From assembly GCA_030641695.1 (NCBI GenBank), contig DAOWGY010000224.1, forward strand, positions 1 through 9,690: 9,690 nt of DNA. Reading direction: 5' to 3'. Under the pieces are notes generated by a model. The model did no database searches, was not told where the DNA came from, and saw only the letters and a program-made list of their open reading frames with translations. Source of the stretch: Gammaproteobacteria bacterium. GTDB lineage: Bacteria; Pseudomonadota; Gammaproteobacteria; Steroidobacterales; Woeseiaceae. Every line of letters begins with the position of its first letter. The stretch's first letter is position 1. Shown one piece after another: positions 1-6,140 of the stretch. The translations under genes and the position numbers were made by a program.

Positions 1-102
1 AGATTCCCCGGCCGCGTATAGCGGCAACTACGTACTGATATCGTTGCGAACTGCAAGGCCGCAGCGGGCGTGGCTTTGGTATCCTGAGTGGCCGATTTTA
101 AC
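1..102. other. Upstream flank of gltA, no gene assigned
   Basis: No gene is supported here. Two of the three forward frames close early (TAG at 19-21, TGA at 36-38). The third stays open from the left edge to a TGA at 116-118, but its 38 codons look like nothing I recognise. A small hairpin (GCCGC, 5-base loop, GCGGC) lies at 11-25 without a following T run. The region must hold at least part of the gltA leader. I see no convincing -35/-10 pair; TATCCT at 80-85 is only a weak -10 resemblance. Confidence 0.4.
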
Positions 103-108
103 GAAGGG
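103..108 (+). promoter_or_regulatory. Ribosome binding site deciding the gltA start
   Basis: GAAGGG lies six bases before the ATG at 115. It directly abuts the ATG at 109 and lies downstream of the GTG at 88. The 115 start is therefore the one with proper spacing, and it also gives an N-terminus of the length usual for this enzyme. Confidence 0.65.
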
Positions 109-114
109 ATGGCC

Positions 115-1407
115 ATGAGTAACGATGCGTTTCGACTGATCTCTCCCAGCGGTAATGAGCTGGAGCTTCCGACACACACAGGCACAACGGGGCCCGATGT
201 TGTAGACATTGGCCGCCTGTACCGCGAACAGGGCGTATTCACCTACGATCCGGGCTTTGTGGCGACGGGCAGCTGCAAGTCGGACATAACATTCATCGAC
301 GGTGAGGAAGGCGTCCTGATGTACCGGGGTTACCCGGTCGAGCAGCTCGCTGCACACTCCAATTTCATCGAGGTCTGCTACCTGCTGCTGTACGGTGAGC
401 TGCCGAACACGGCTGAGCTCGACGCCTTCGATTCTACGATCCGCAGGCACACCATGCTCAACGAGGGCATGCTGAAGTTTTTCAACGGCTTTCGATACGA
501 TGCGCACCCGATGGCGATGCTATCGGCTGTCGTGGGCTCGATGTCGGCGTACTACCATGACACGACGGACGTCCACAATCCGGAGCACCGTGACATATTC
601 TCGCACCGGATTCTCGCCAAGCTGCCGACTATCGCAGCGGCAGCCTACAAGCTGAATAGCGGCCAGCCTTTCGTCCATCCGCGCAACGACCTTGGCTACT
701 GCGAAAACCTGCTACAGATGTTCTTCGCGGTGCCGGCGGAGCCCTACGAGATGGACACCGTCGCTGCCGAGGCACTGGACTTGTTGTTCATCCTGCACGC
801 TGACCACGAACAGAATTGCTCGACGTCAACAGTGCGCATGGCAGGAAGCTCGGGCGCCAACCCGTACTCTGCAATCGCAGCCGGTATATCCGCGCTTTGG
901 GGTCCGGCGCACGGTGGTGCCAACGAGGCCGTGCTGGAAATGCTGAAGGAGATCGGCGACACCAGTCAGATCAAGAAATACGTTGCCAAAGCGAAGGACA
1001 AGGACGACCCCTTCCGGCTGATGGGCTTCGGGCATCGCGTTTACAAAAACTTCGATCCGCGAGCGACCATCATTCGCGATATGTGCCACAAGGTAATTGC
1101 CAGTCTCGACGGCCGGGATGCGCCGATGTTCGAGCTTGCACTCGAGCTCGAGCAGGTTGCGTTAAAGGACGATTATTTCATCGAGAAGAACCTTTATCCG
1201 AACGTCGATTTCTACTCCGGCATTATCTATCGCGCACTCGGCATACCGACGTCGATGTTTACGGTGATGTTTGCACTCGGCCGCTCCGTGGGCTGGTGTG
1301 CGCACTGGCGTGAAATGATCTCGGACCCACACGCCAAGATCTCGCGACCGCGGCAACTGTATACGGGCGCGGCCAAGCGTGACTATATCGCGGTGGAGAA
1401 GCGGTAA
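115..1407 (+). CDS. gltA: Citrate synthase, type II (hexameric class)
   Basis: Condenses acetyl-CoA and oxaloacetate to citrate, the entry step of the TCA cycle, in the cytoplasm. The 430-residue product is near the 427 residues of E. coli GltA and matches it along its whole length. Recognisable blocks are HPRNDLGYCENLLQMFF (188-204), LHADHEQNCSTSTVR (227-241), WGPAHGGANEA (262-272), MGFGHRVYKNFDPRA (303-317), PNVDFYSG (362-369) and RPRQLYTG (411-418). The expected catalytic residues are His266, His307 and Asp365, equivalent to E. coli His264, His305 and Asp362. Starts at GTG 88 and ATG 109 are in frame but lack a suitably placed ribosome binding site; a TGA at 85-87 bars any longer form. The gene converges on the next one, with 18 bp between their stops. 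NADH inhibition is typical of this enzyme class but is not tested by the sequence alone. Identification is very secure. Confidence 0.97.
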   Translation: MSNDAFRLISPSGNELELPTHTGTTGPDVVDIGRLYREQGVFTYDPGFVATGSCKSDITFIDGEEGVLMYRGYPVEQLAAHSNFIEVCYLLLYGELPNTAELDAFDSTIRRHTMLNEGMLKFFNGFRYDAHPMAMLSAVVGSMSAYYHDTTDVHNPEHRDIFSHRILAKLPTIAAAAYKLNSGQPFVHPRNDLGYCENLLQMFFAVPAEPYEMDTVAAEALDLLFILHADHEQNCSTSTVRMAGSSGANPYSAIAAGISALWGPAHGGANEAVLEMLKEIGDTSQIKKYVAKAKDKDDPFRLMGFGHRVYKNFDPRATIIRDMCHKVIASLDGRDAPMFELALELEQVALKDDYFIEKNLYPNVDFYSGIIYRALGIPTSMFTVMFALGRSVGWCAHWREMISDPHAKISRPRQLYTGAAKRDYIAVEKR

Positions 1408-1413
1408 GAGTTC

Positions 1414-1438
1414 GTAGGAGCGGTCCTAGGACCGCTCC
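1414..1438. repeat. GTAG-headed perfect palindrome, REP/RAYT-like
   Basis: A perfect 22-bp palindrome at 1417-1438 (arm GGAGCGGTCCT and its exact complement) is preceded so that its left end reads GTAG (1414-1417). A GTAG tetranucleotide at the foot of a GC-rich stem is the signature of REP elements mobilised by REP-associated tyrosine transposases (e.g. SMAG elements of Stenotrophomonas). GTAGGAGCGG- or GTGGGAGCGG-type repeats are also common in Pseudomonas and Xanthomonadales genomes. It sits between the stops of two convergent genes and could equally act as a bidirectional transcription terminator or mRNA stabiliser. No clean T run follows on either side, only a loosely T-rich stretch at 1443-1450. 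Its centre contains the stop codon of the minus-strand gene. Only one copy is present in this window. Confidence 0.6.
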
Positions 1439-2037
1439 AACAGTTTCTTTACCGCTTTCTCGTCGGCACGCCTCATCGGTCGGCCATCGACCGGACTGAT
1501 GGGCGCCTGGCGGATACCGTCGACCGGGAAGACGGTTGCCTGCACGGACACATCACCGTGATGGAATTCGAAGCCGGCATAAGTCTCCGCTCGATCGCGG
1601 CGGCTCTTTAGTCTGCGTTCATAGGGACGGTAGCTGACGTTGCTCTCGTCGAGAGAGAACGCGACGGCCTCAGGACTATCGGCGAATACGTGTAGGTTGA
1701 CGGCAGCATTGGCATCGGCGGTGCCGGCCAACACCGGCCCGACGAGCCTTGGTGTAAAAGGCGCAAGCATATCCATCGCCGATAACGCAGCCTGCCGCAT
1801 CGAGCGCAACAGTTGCGCATGCGACTCTCCCGCAAACAGCTGCAGGTGCTCGCTCACCGCCTGTTCTATTTCGGCATTGCCGGGAAGGGACCCGCGGGTG
1901 CTGAGGCCGAGCCTGTCTGCGGCCTTTTTCTTTGCGAGGCTGAAATCACGAATACCGTGATCGACGATGATGCGTGCTGCTTCCTGCGCAACCATGAGTC
2001 GCGCACGACCGGAGCCATTGCTGTTCTTCCTGGCCAT
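1426..2037 (-). CDS. Conserved hypothetical protein coupled to mrcA
   Basis: I do not recognise a characterised function for this 203-residue protein, though its sequence resembles uncharacterised proteobacterial proteins I recall without a reliable name. It is soluble-looking, with no signal peptide or membrane segment. Residues 1-70 are basic and helical, including GIRDFSLAKKKAADRLGL (28-45) and LPGNAEIEQAVSEHLQLF (51-68). Residues 91-128 read LAPFTPRLVGPVLAG, then TADANAAVNLHVFADSPEAV, a strand-like core vaguely like the start of a nucleotidyltransferase fold but with Asn and His where catalytic Asp residues would be. The tail ends DGRPMRRADEKAVKKLLERS. The reading frame stays open another 77 codons upstream, but that part overlaps the mrcA tail. 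The ATG at 2037 follows the mrcA stop by 4 bp and marks the start of plausible sequence. It lacks a well-spaced ribosome binding site (AGGAAGAG is 16 bases away), so translational coupling to mrcA is likely. The stop lies inside the palindrome at 1417-1438. Confidence 0.8.
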   Translation of the reverse strand: MARKNSNGSGRARLMVAQEAARIIVDHGIRDFSLAKKKAADRLGLSTRGSLPGNAEIEQAVSEHLQLFAGESHAQLLRSMRQAALSAMDMLAPFTPRLVGPVLAGTADANAAVNLHVFADSPEAVAFSLDESNVSYRPYERRLKSRRDRAETYAGFEFHHGDVSVQATVFPVDGIRQAPISPVDGRPMRRADEKAVKKLLERS

Positions 2038-2041
2038 CAAA

Positions 2042-4675
2042 CTAGAATAGCGACTCTTCCTGCTCCTCGTCTTCAACTTTCTGGTCTTCAACTTCCTGGT
2101 CTTCCGACTCTTCGTCAACGGCGACCTCGTCATCGAGGCCGGTCGGGTCGTTGAAGACATCGGGTAGCTCCTCGAGCGATTGACACTCGGGAACGTGACC
2201 CTCACGAAACATTTCGAAAGTGACATTACTTTGTCCGGCACGCGCGGGACAGCCACTGTCTCTCGCAATCAAAACAGAGACGATACCTTCCGGCATCGGC
2301 ATCTGGTTCTCGGGTACCCCGGCCAGCCCGTATCGCATGAATTCGATCCAGACAGGTAGCGCCGTGCGTGAACCCTCTTCGCCTGGCCCCAGTGGCAGGT
2401 CGTCGTCATAACCGACCCACACGACGCTTGCGAGATCACCGTTGAAGCCGCCGAACCAGGCATCACGCCGGTCATTGGATGTGCCGGTCTTGCCCGAGAG
2501 GTCCCTGCGGCCGAGTACGAGTGCGCGGCGACCCGTACCGCGACGGACGACGTCACGCATCATGTCCTGAATGAGAAATGCATTCTGCGCCGGGATGGTG
2601 CGGGCTGCGGCGTTCGCATCTGCGAACAGCTCTGGCGCAACACTCGCATCGGGCCGATACGAGAGTGCGATATCGGCCATTTCCTCGAGCGTCATTGCTT
2701 CGAACGGTTCGAGGGTGAAATCGTCGGCGGGCTCGGCTGAGCAGGGTTCGCAAACGATCGCGGGGTCCGCCCGATACAGCGTTTCTCCTTCGGCACCAAA
2801 AATCGCGTCAATGACATAAGGTTTGATGGCATAACCGCCGTTGGCTATCGTGGCGTAGCCCTGCACCATGTCCAGCGGTGATGCGTTACCACCGCCGAGC
2901 GCAAGCGAACCGTTACGCGGCAAAGCGGCGTCACCGAAGCCGAACTTCGCAATATGTCGCACGGCATTGCCGATACCGGTTTCGAACAGCAACAGACGAA
3001 CGGACACGAGGTTCATCGAACGCACCAGCGCCTCGCGCATGCGCGTCGGACCGTAGAAGCGGCCGCTGTAGTTGATCGGTCGCCACACGGCTTCCAGTTC
3101 CGACGAAGAGATGACGACAGGCGCATCGAGCACTACCGTGGCGGCGGTGTTGCCGTGCTCGAGGGCTGCCGAATAAATGAACGGTTTGAACGACGAACCG
3201 GGCTGACGGAATGCCTGCGTCGCGCGATTGAATTTTGTGGTCGCGAAGTCGAAACCGCCGACCAGGCTCGAAATGGCGCCATCAGCAGGATCGACCGACA
3301 CGACCGCACCCTGTGCTTCCGGCACCTGCGCGAGTGCCCAGAATCCAGCCGCGGTCGGCATGACGTAGATGACGTCACCGGATGCCACAACGTCCACTGC
3401 AGTTTCCGGATTGGGTCCTGTCGTCTCGCGGTCGATATGAGGCTTCGCCCAGCTCATCCCGTGCCAGGGTATGGTCGCCGCGTCACCGTTACGAAACACA
3501 ATGTCAGCAGTGTTGTTTTCGTTGACGGCGGTGACCAGTGCGACGGACAGGCCGCCCGGACCGTACCGATCGAGGACCTGCAGGGTCTCGACGGGCCATT
3601 CCTCGAACGTCAGGCCGGGTAGCTCGGGTGGTAGCTCGATCGTGGTAATCGGTCCCTTGTAGCCGCGCCTGCGCGTGAATTCGAGAAGACCGTTTCTAAG
3701 CGCGTAATTAGCGGCCCGCTGCAGCCGCGAGTCGAGTGACGTCACAACCTGGTAGCCGGCCGTGTAGGTATCCTCGCCGTAGCGTGACAGCATCTCGCGA
3801 CGCACCATCTCTGCAACGTACGGCGCGTTTAGTTCCACTGCTGCGCCATGCAGCCGCGATTCCATGGGCAAATCCATGGCATCCGTGTATTCGCTTTGCG
3901 AAATGTAGTCGAGGTCCAGCATGCGGCCGAGCACGTAGCCGCGACGCGTCCTGGCGTTGACGGGGCTGCGAACCGGGTTGTACCGGGAAGGTGCCGGCAA
4001 TACGCCGGCGAGCGTGGCGGCTTCGGCGATGCTGAGTTCAGTGAGGGGCTTGTTGAAATAAACTTGCGCGGCGGCAGCAACGCCATATGCGCGTTGACCG
4101 AAGAACATCTTGTTGAGGAACAGCTCCATGATCTGTTCCTTCGTAAATTCCTGCTCGATCCTGACTGCGAGCGACGCTTCTTTGAATTTGCGTTCGGCAG
4201 TTTGCTCGAGCGACAGGAAGTAACTGCGCGCAAGTTGCTGCGTCAGGGTGCTGCCACCGCTCGCGATGTCGCCGCTCAGCACGAGCTGCGACAGTGCTCG
4301 CAGGATGCCGCGGTAGTCGATACCCGGATGCACGAAAAAGCGTTGGTCCTCGGCCGCGATGAATGCGTTGATGACGTGTGGCGGCACATCCCCATAAGTA
4401 ATAAGGATGCGGCGACGCTGACCAATCTCTTGTACAAGGTGTCCGTCGCGGCTGAAAATTCGCAGCGGAATCTGCAATGGAATGTCGCGAATTGTCTGGG
4501 CGGCCGGCAATCCGGGGGCCACATAGTAATAGGCACCAATGACGCCGGCGACACCGGCGATCGCGCTGAGGAGACCCAGCGCGGCGGTCACGAGCAGTGC
4601 GCGCCACAGCCCTCGTCGGGACTTGTGACCCGGTTGTTTCCGCGGCTTTCTGGTATTTCGCATAGTTGCTGTCAT
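2042..4675 (-). CDS. mrcA: Penicillin-binding protein 1A, bifunctional glycosyltransferase/transpeptidase
   Basis: Class A PBP that polymerises lipid II into glycan strands and cross-links the stem peptides in the periplasm (ponA in Pseudomonas). The 877-residue product has a basic cytoplasmic N-terminus (1-25) and one membrane anchor (about 26-51). The GT51 domain has EDQRFF (109-114, catalytic Glu109), GGSTLTQQLAR (140-150) and a KE...IE...LNKMFFGQRAYG region (165-198). An OB-like insert spans about 330-440. The transpeptidase domain has all three motifs: SSFK (Ser494 nucleophile, Lys497), SMN (553-555) and KTG (729-731). It carries the CxxC (642-645) that I also recall in E. coli PBP1A. 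Less usual are Cys809 and Cys831 and the strongly acidic tail 848-877 (17 of 30 residues Asp or Glu), ending SLF. The start at 4675 is the longest; an ATG at 4663 (residue 5) is possible and neither has a strong ribosome binding site. It lies divergent to pilM, as in Pseudomonas, and is followed by the coupled 203-residue gene. Confidence 0.96.
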   Translation of the reverse strand: MTATMRNTRKPRKQPGHKSRRGLWRALLVTAALGLLSAIAGVAGVIGAYYYVAPGLPAAQTIRDIPLQIPLRIFSRDGHLVQEIGQRRRILITYGDVPPHVINAFIAAEDQRFFVHPGIDYRGILRALSQLVLSGDIASGGSTLTQQLARSYFLSLEQTAERKFKEASLAVRIEQEFTKEQIMELFLNKMFFGQRAYGVAAAAQVYFNKPLTELSIAEAATLAGVLPAPSRYNPVRSPVNARTRRGYVLGRMLDLDYISQSEYTDAMDLPMESRLHGAAVELNAPYVAEMVRREMLSRYGEDTYTAGYQVVTSLDSRLQRAANYALRNGLLEFTRRRGYKGPITTIELPPELPGLTFEEWPVETLQVLDRYGPGGLSVALVTAVNENNTADIVFRNGDAATIPWHGMSWAKPHIDRETTGPNPETAVDVVASGDVIYVMPTAAGFWALAQVPEAQGAVVSVDPADGAISSLVGGFDFATTKFNRATQAFRQPGSSFKPFIYSAALEHGNTAATVVLDAPVVISSSELEAVWRPINYSGRFYGPTRMREALVRSMNLVSVRLLLFETGIGNAVRHIAKFGFGDAALPRNGSLALGGGNASPLDMVQGYATIANGGYAIKPYVIDAIFGAEGETLYRADPAIVCEPCSAEPADDFTLEPFEAMTLEEMADIALSYRPDASVAPELFADANAAARTIPAQNAFLIQDMMRDVVRRGTGRRALVLGRRDLSGKTGTSNDRRDAWFGGFNGDLASVVWVGYDDDLPLGPGEEGSRTALPVWIEFMRYGLAGVPENQMPMPEGIVSVLIARDSGCPARAGQSNVTFEMFREGHVPECQSLEELPDVFNDPTGLDDEVAVDEESEDQEVEDQKVEDEEQEESLF
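2069..2098. repeat. Two tandem 15-bp units in the acidic tail of mrcA
   Basis: Two adjacent 15-bp copies, GTCTTCAACTTTCTG and GTCTTCAACTTCCTG, differ at one base. Flanking sequence on both sides (2054-2068 and 2099-2113) looks like decayed further copies. On the coding strand this gives the five-residue repeat EDQEV-EDQKV-ED at residues 858-869. The unit is a multiple of three, so gain or loss of copies would keep the frame. Confidence 0.8.
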
Positions 4676-4967
4676 GTCGCCGGATTCAGCCGCAAACGGA
4701 CCTTGAGCCGGTGATTCTGGCCTTACGCCGCGAATTCAGGCGACGCTGGATACCCATATTAATAGGTAGTCTGGTGTCCGGCTGGTGCAGAGATTGTGGC
4801 ATTTCAATGGCAAACGCCCAAGCGGGGCTGTTCTGCCGCGGCCGATGATAGCGAGCGATGGCCGTTGGCTGCAATGCCAATGTCATCTTCGGGCGGTCCG
4901 GGGAGCCGACACCACGACCAGTTCACGGAACAAGGACCCTGGCATCAGTAACATAGGTTCCCGGGAT

Positions 4968-4983
4968 CGTGAACAAAGTCACG
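4968..4983. promoter_or_regulatory. Candidate CRP/Vfr/Clp-family operator upstream of pilM
   Basis: The sequence is CGTGA, six bases (ACAAAG), then TCACG: a perfect 5+5 inverted repeat with the GTGA-N6-TCAC core of CRP-family sites. On the right it continues as TCACGTTT, 7 of 8 to the CRP consensus half; the left half matches 5 of 8. The centre is at 4975.5. If transcription starts near 5017, six bases after a -10 at 5005-5010, the centre falls at about -41.5, the class II activator position. That would fit the poor -35. The assignment rests on motif and position only. Confidence 0.45.
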
Positions 4984-5020
4984 TTTTATTTAACATTTTA
5001 TTGATATATAGTTAAATCGA
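4984..5020 (+). promoter_or_regulatory. Candidate promoter of the pilMNOPQ operon
   Basis: This is a distinctly AT-rich block in GC-rich DNA. It contains an extended -10-like element, TG-A-TATATA (5002-5010), with an overlapping TATAGT (5007-5012) and no good -35 at 17 bp. An alternative pairing is TTAACA (4990-4995) with TTAAAT (5012-5017), spacer 16. Either way the leader to the pilM GTG would be about 55-65 bases. No -24/-12 sigma-54 element was evident. Confidence 0.45.
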
Positions 5021-5064
5021 TTTGCTCAGGTCCAGACTAATTTTGACTCGCAACTCACCGACTT

Positions 5065-5072
5065 AGAAGGGA
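5065..5072 (+). promoter_or_regulatory. Ribosome binding site supporting a GTG start for pilM
   Basis: AGAAGGGA ends six bases before the GTG at 5079. No in-frame ATG lies nearby, and the protein homology begins right there (MLFGKK, then LLGLDITTSSVKL), so the GTG start is well supported. Confidence 0.8.
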
Positions 5073-5078
5073 AAAAAC

Positions 5079-6140
5079 GTGCTTTTCGGTAAGAAAACTC
5101 AACCATTGTTGGGCCTCGATATCACGACATCGTCGGTCAAGCTGATAGAGCTGTCGCAGAGCGGCAAGCGCTATCGCGTCGAGTCGTATTCGGCCGAGCC
5201 CACACCGCCCAGTTCGGTCAGCGAGAAGGCGATCGTAGATGCCAAGGCTGTCGGCGAAGCAATCCGTCGCGCCGTGAAACGCGCTGGTGCCAAGGCGACC
5301 GATGTTGCCGTTGCGATCAGCGGCGACGCGGCCATTACCAAGGTCATCCAGATGCCATCGAGTCTCTCCGCGAGAGACCTCGAAGGTCAGGTCGAAATCC
5401 AGGCGGACCAATACATTCCGTTCCCGATGGAAGAAGTTAGTTTCGACTACGAAATCGTCGGGCCGAACGACAAGGACCCCGAACTCATGGACGTGCTGCT
5501 CGTCGCGACACGTACCGAGAACGTCGAGCAACGCCAGGCAGCCGTGCATGCGGCGGGCCTGGATGCGCATGTTGTCGACGTGGAGGCCTTTGCGCTCGAA
5601 AATGCCTGTCAGCTCCTGAGTCACCAGATTCCGGATGGTGGTATGGGCCAATCGGTAGCTATCGTCGATATCGGCGCCAGTAGCACGACATTTTCGGTGC
5701 TGCAGGATCTGAAAGTGGTCTATACGCGCGACTTCAACTTCGGCGGCCAGCAGCTGACCGAGGAGATCATGCGCACCTACGGATTGTCGATGGAGGATGC
5801 GGGTCGCGCCAAGAAACAAGGTGGCTTGCCGAGCAATTATCAGCCCGAAGTACTGGAGCCGTTCATCGACGACATGACGCAACAGGTCAGTCGTTCGTTG
5901 CAGTTCTATCTTGCGTCGGGTGGTGGTCGCGAACAGCCGGACATGGTCGTCGTGTGCGGCGGCTGCGCCAATATCCCCGGCATCGCTGACGTCATCTCGA
6001 GCCGCGTGGGCATCCCGACCGAAGTCGGCGATCCCCTCGGGCAAATGAAGATTTCATCCAAAGCGAAGTCTCAGGGCGTGCACAAAGACGCCACTGCACT
6101 TCTCACCGCATGCGGTCTTGCATTGAGGAGTTTTGACTAA
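5079..6140 (+). CDS. pilM: Type IV pilus inner-membrane assembly protein PilM
   Basis: Cytoplasmic actin-like ATPase-fold protein that forms a ring at the base of the type IV pilus machine and holds the N-terminal peptide of PilN. The 353 residues match the PilM family throughout. Nucleotide-binding elements of the actin fold are LGLDITTSSVKL (11-22), IVDIGASSTTFSVL (195-208) and VVCGGCANIPGI (291-302). Also typical are QADQYIPFPMEEVSFDYEIVG (108-128) and GGQQLTEEI (222-230). It starts with GTG behind a strong ribosome binding site. It is the first gene of the operon, and its TAA overlaps the pilN ATG by one base (TAATG), implying coupled translation. Expression probably comes from the promoter-like block just upstream. 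Nothing looks damaged. Confidence 0.96.
   Translation: MLFGKKTQPLLGLDITTSSVKLIELSQSGKRYRVESYSAEPTPPSSVSEKAIVDAKAVGEAIRRAVKRAGAKATDVAVAISGDAAITKVIQMPSSLSARDLEGQVEIQADQYIPFPMEEVSFDYEIVGPNDKDPELMDVLLVATRTENVEQRQAAVHAAGLDAHVVDVEAFALENACQLLSHQIPDGGMGQSVAIVDIGASSTTFSVLQDLKVVYTRDFNFGGQQLTEEIMRTYGLSMEDAGRAKKQGGLPSNYQPEVLEPFIDDMTQQVSRSLQFYLASGGGREQPDMVVVCGGCANIPGIADVISSRVGIPTEVGDPLGQMKISSKAKSQGVHKDATALLTACGLALRSFD

Larger units (their letters stand above)
4676..5078. other. Divergent intergenic region between mrcA and pilM
   Basis: A 403-bp region must hold promoters for both directions. The pilM side has an AT-rich block (4984-5020) and a CRP-like inverted repeat (4968-4983), listed separately. On the mrcA side, the palindrome TATTAATA (4757-4764) could serve as a -10, but no matching -35 is visible. 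Two CTGGTG copies at 4771-4776 and 4782-4787 are spaced 11 bp, one helical turn. GTTCACG (4921-4927) is the inverted copy of CGTGAAC (4968-4974). Short open frames here (for example 4785-5015, plus) have no ribosome binding site and resemble no protein family, so I assign no gene. A small RNA cannot be excluded. Confidence 0.6.

Noticed and set aside
11..25. GCCGC/GCGGC hairpin near the left edge as a terminator
   Set aside because: The stem is only 5 bp and no T run follows; such a hairpin is expected by chance in GC-rich DNA.
28..507. 159-codon minus-strand frame at the left edge
   Set aside because: It is opposite the start of gltA, whose reading frame is unambiguous; the codon-bias shadow explains it.
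1141..1152. CTCGAGCTCGAG palindrome inside gltA
   Set aside because: It is explained by the codons for Leu-Glu-Leu-Glu in a conserved helix of the enzyme.
2038..2268. 77-codon N-terminal extension of the minus-strand 203-residue protein
   Set aside because: It overlaps the mrcA coding region in another frame and reads as a basic low-complexity repeat (KTRKLKTRKLKTR), the out-of-frame image of the acidic tail repeat. Plausible protein sequence begins only at the ATG at 2037.
2741..2752. CxxC (642-645) in PBP1A as an unusual metal or redox site
   Set aside because: A similar CPEC motif is, to my recollection, present in E. coli PBP1A at the same place, so it is a family feature and not a novelty.
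3848..4714. 288-codon forward frame opposite mrcA
   Set aside because: It is an antisense shadow of the glycosyltransferase-coding part of mrcA, with no recognisable domain and a composition typical of such shadows.
4921..4974. GTTCACG ... CGTGAAC inverted repeat with a 40-base gap as a long hairpin or operator pair
   Set aside because: Seven-base arms that far apart are weak evidence; the upstream copy lacks a partner half-site at the N6 spacing, so only the downstream site at 4968-4983 was kept.
4785..5015. 76-codon forward frame in the mrcA-pilM spacer
   Set aside because: It has no ribosome binding site, no family resemblance, and runs through the likely pilM promoter.
5055..6044. 329-codon open frame antisense to pilM
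   Set aside because: It lies wholly opposite a certain gene, resembles no family, is rich in Arg/His/Leu as expected from antisense reading of GC-biased codons, and has no ribosome binding site or context of its own.
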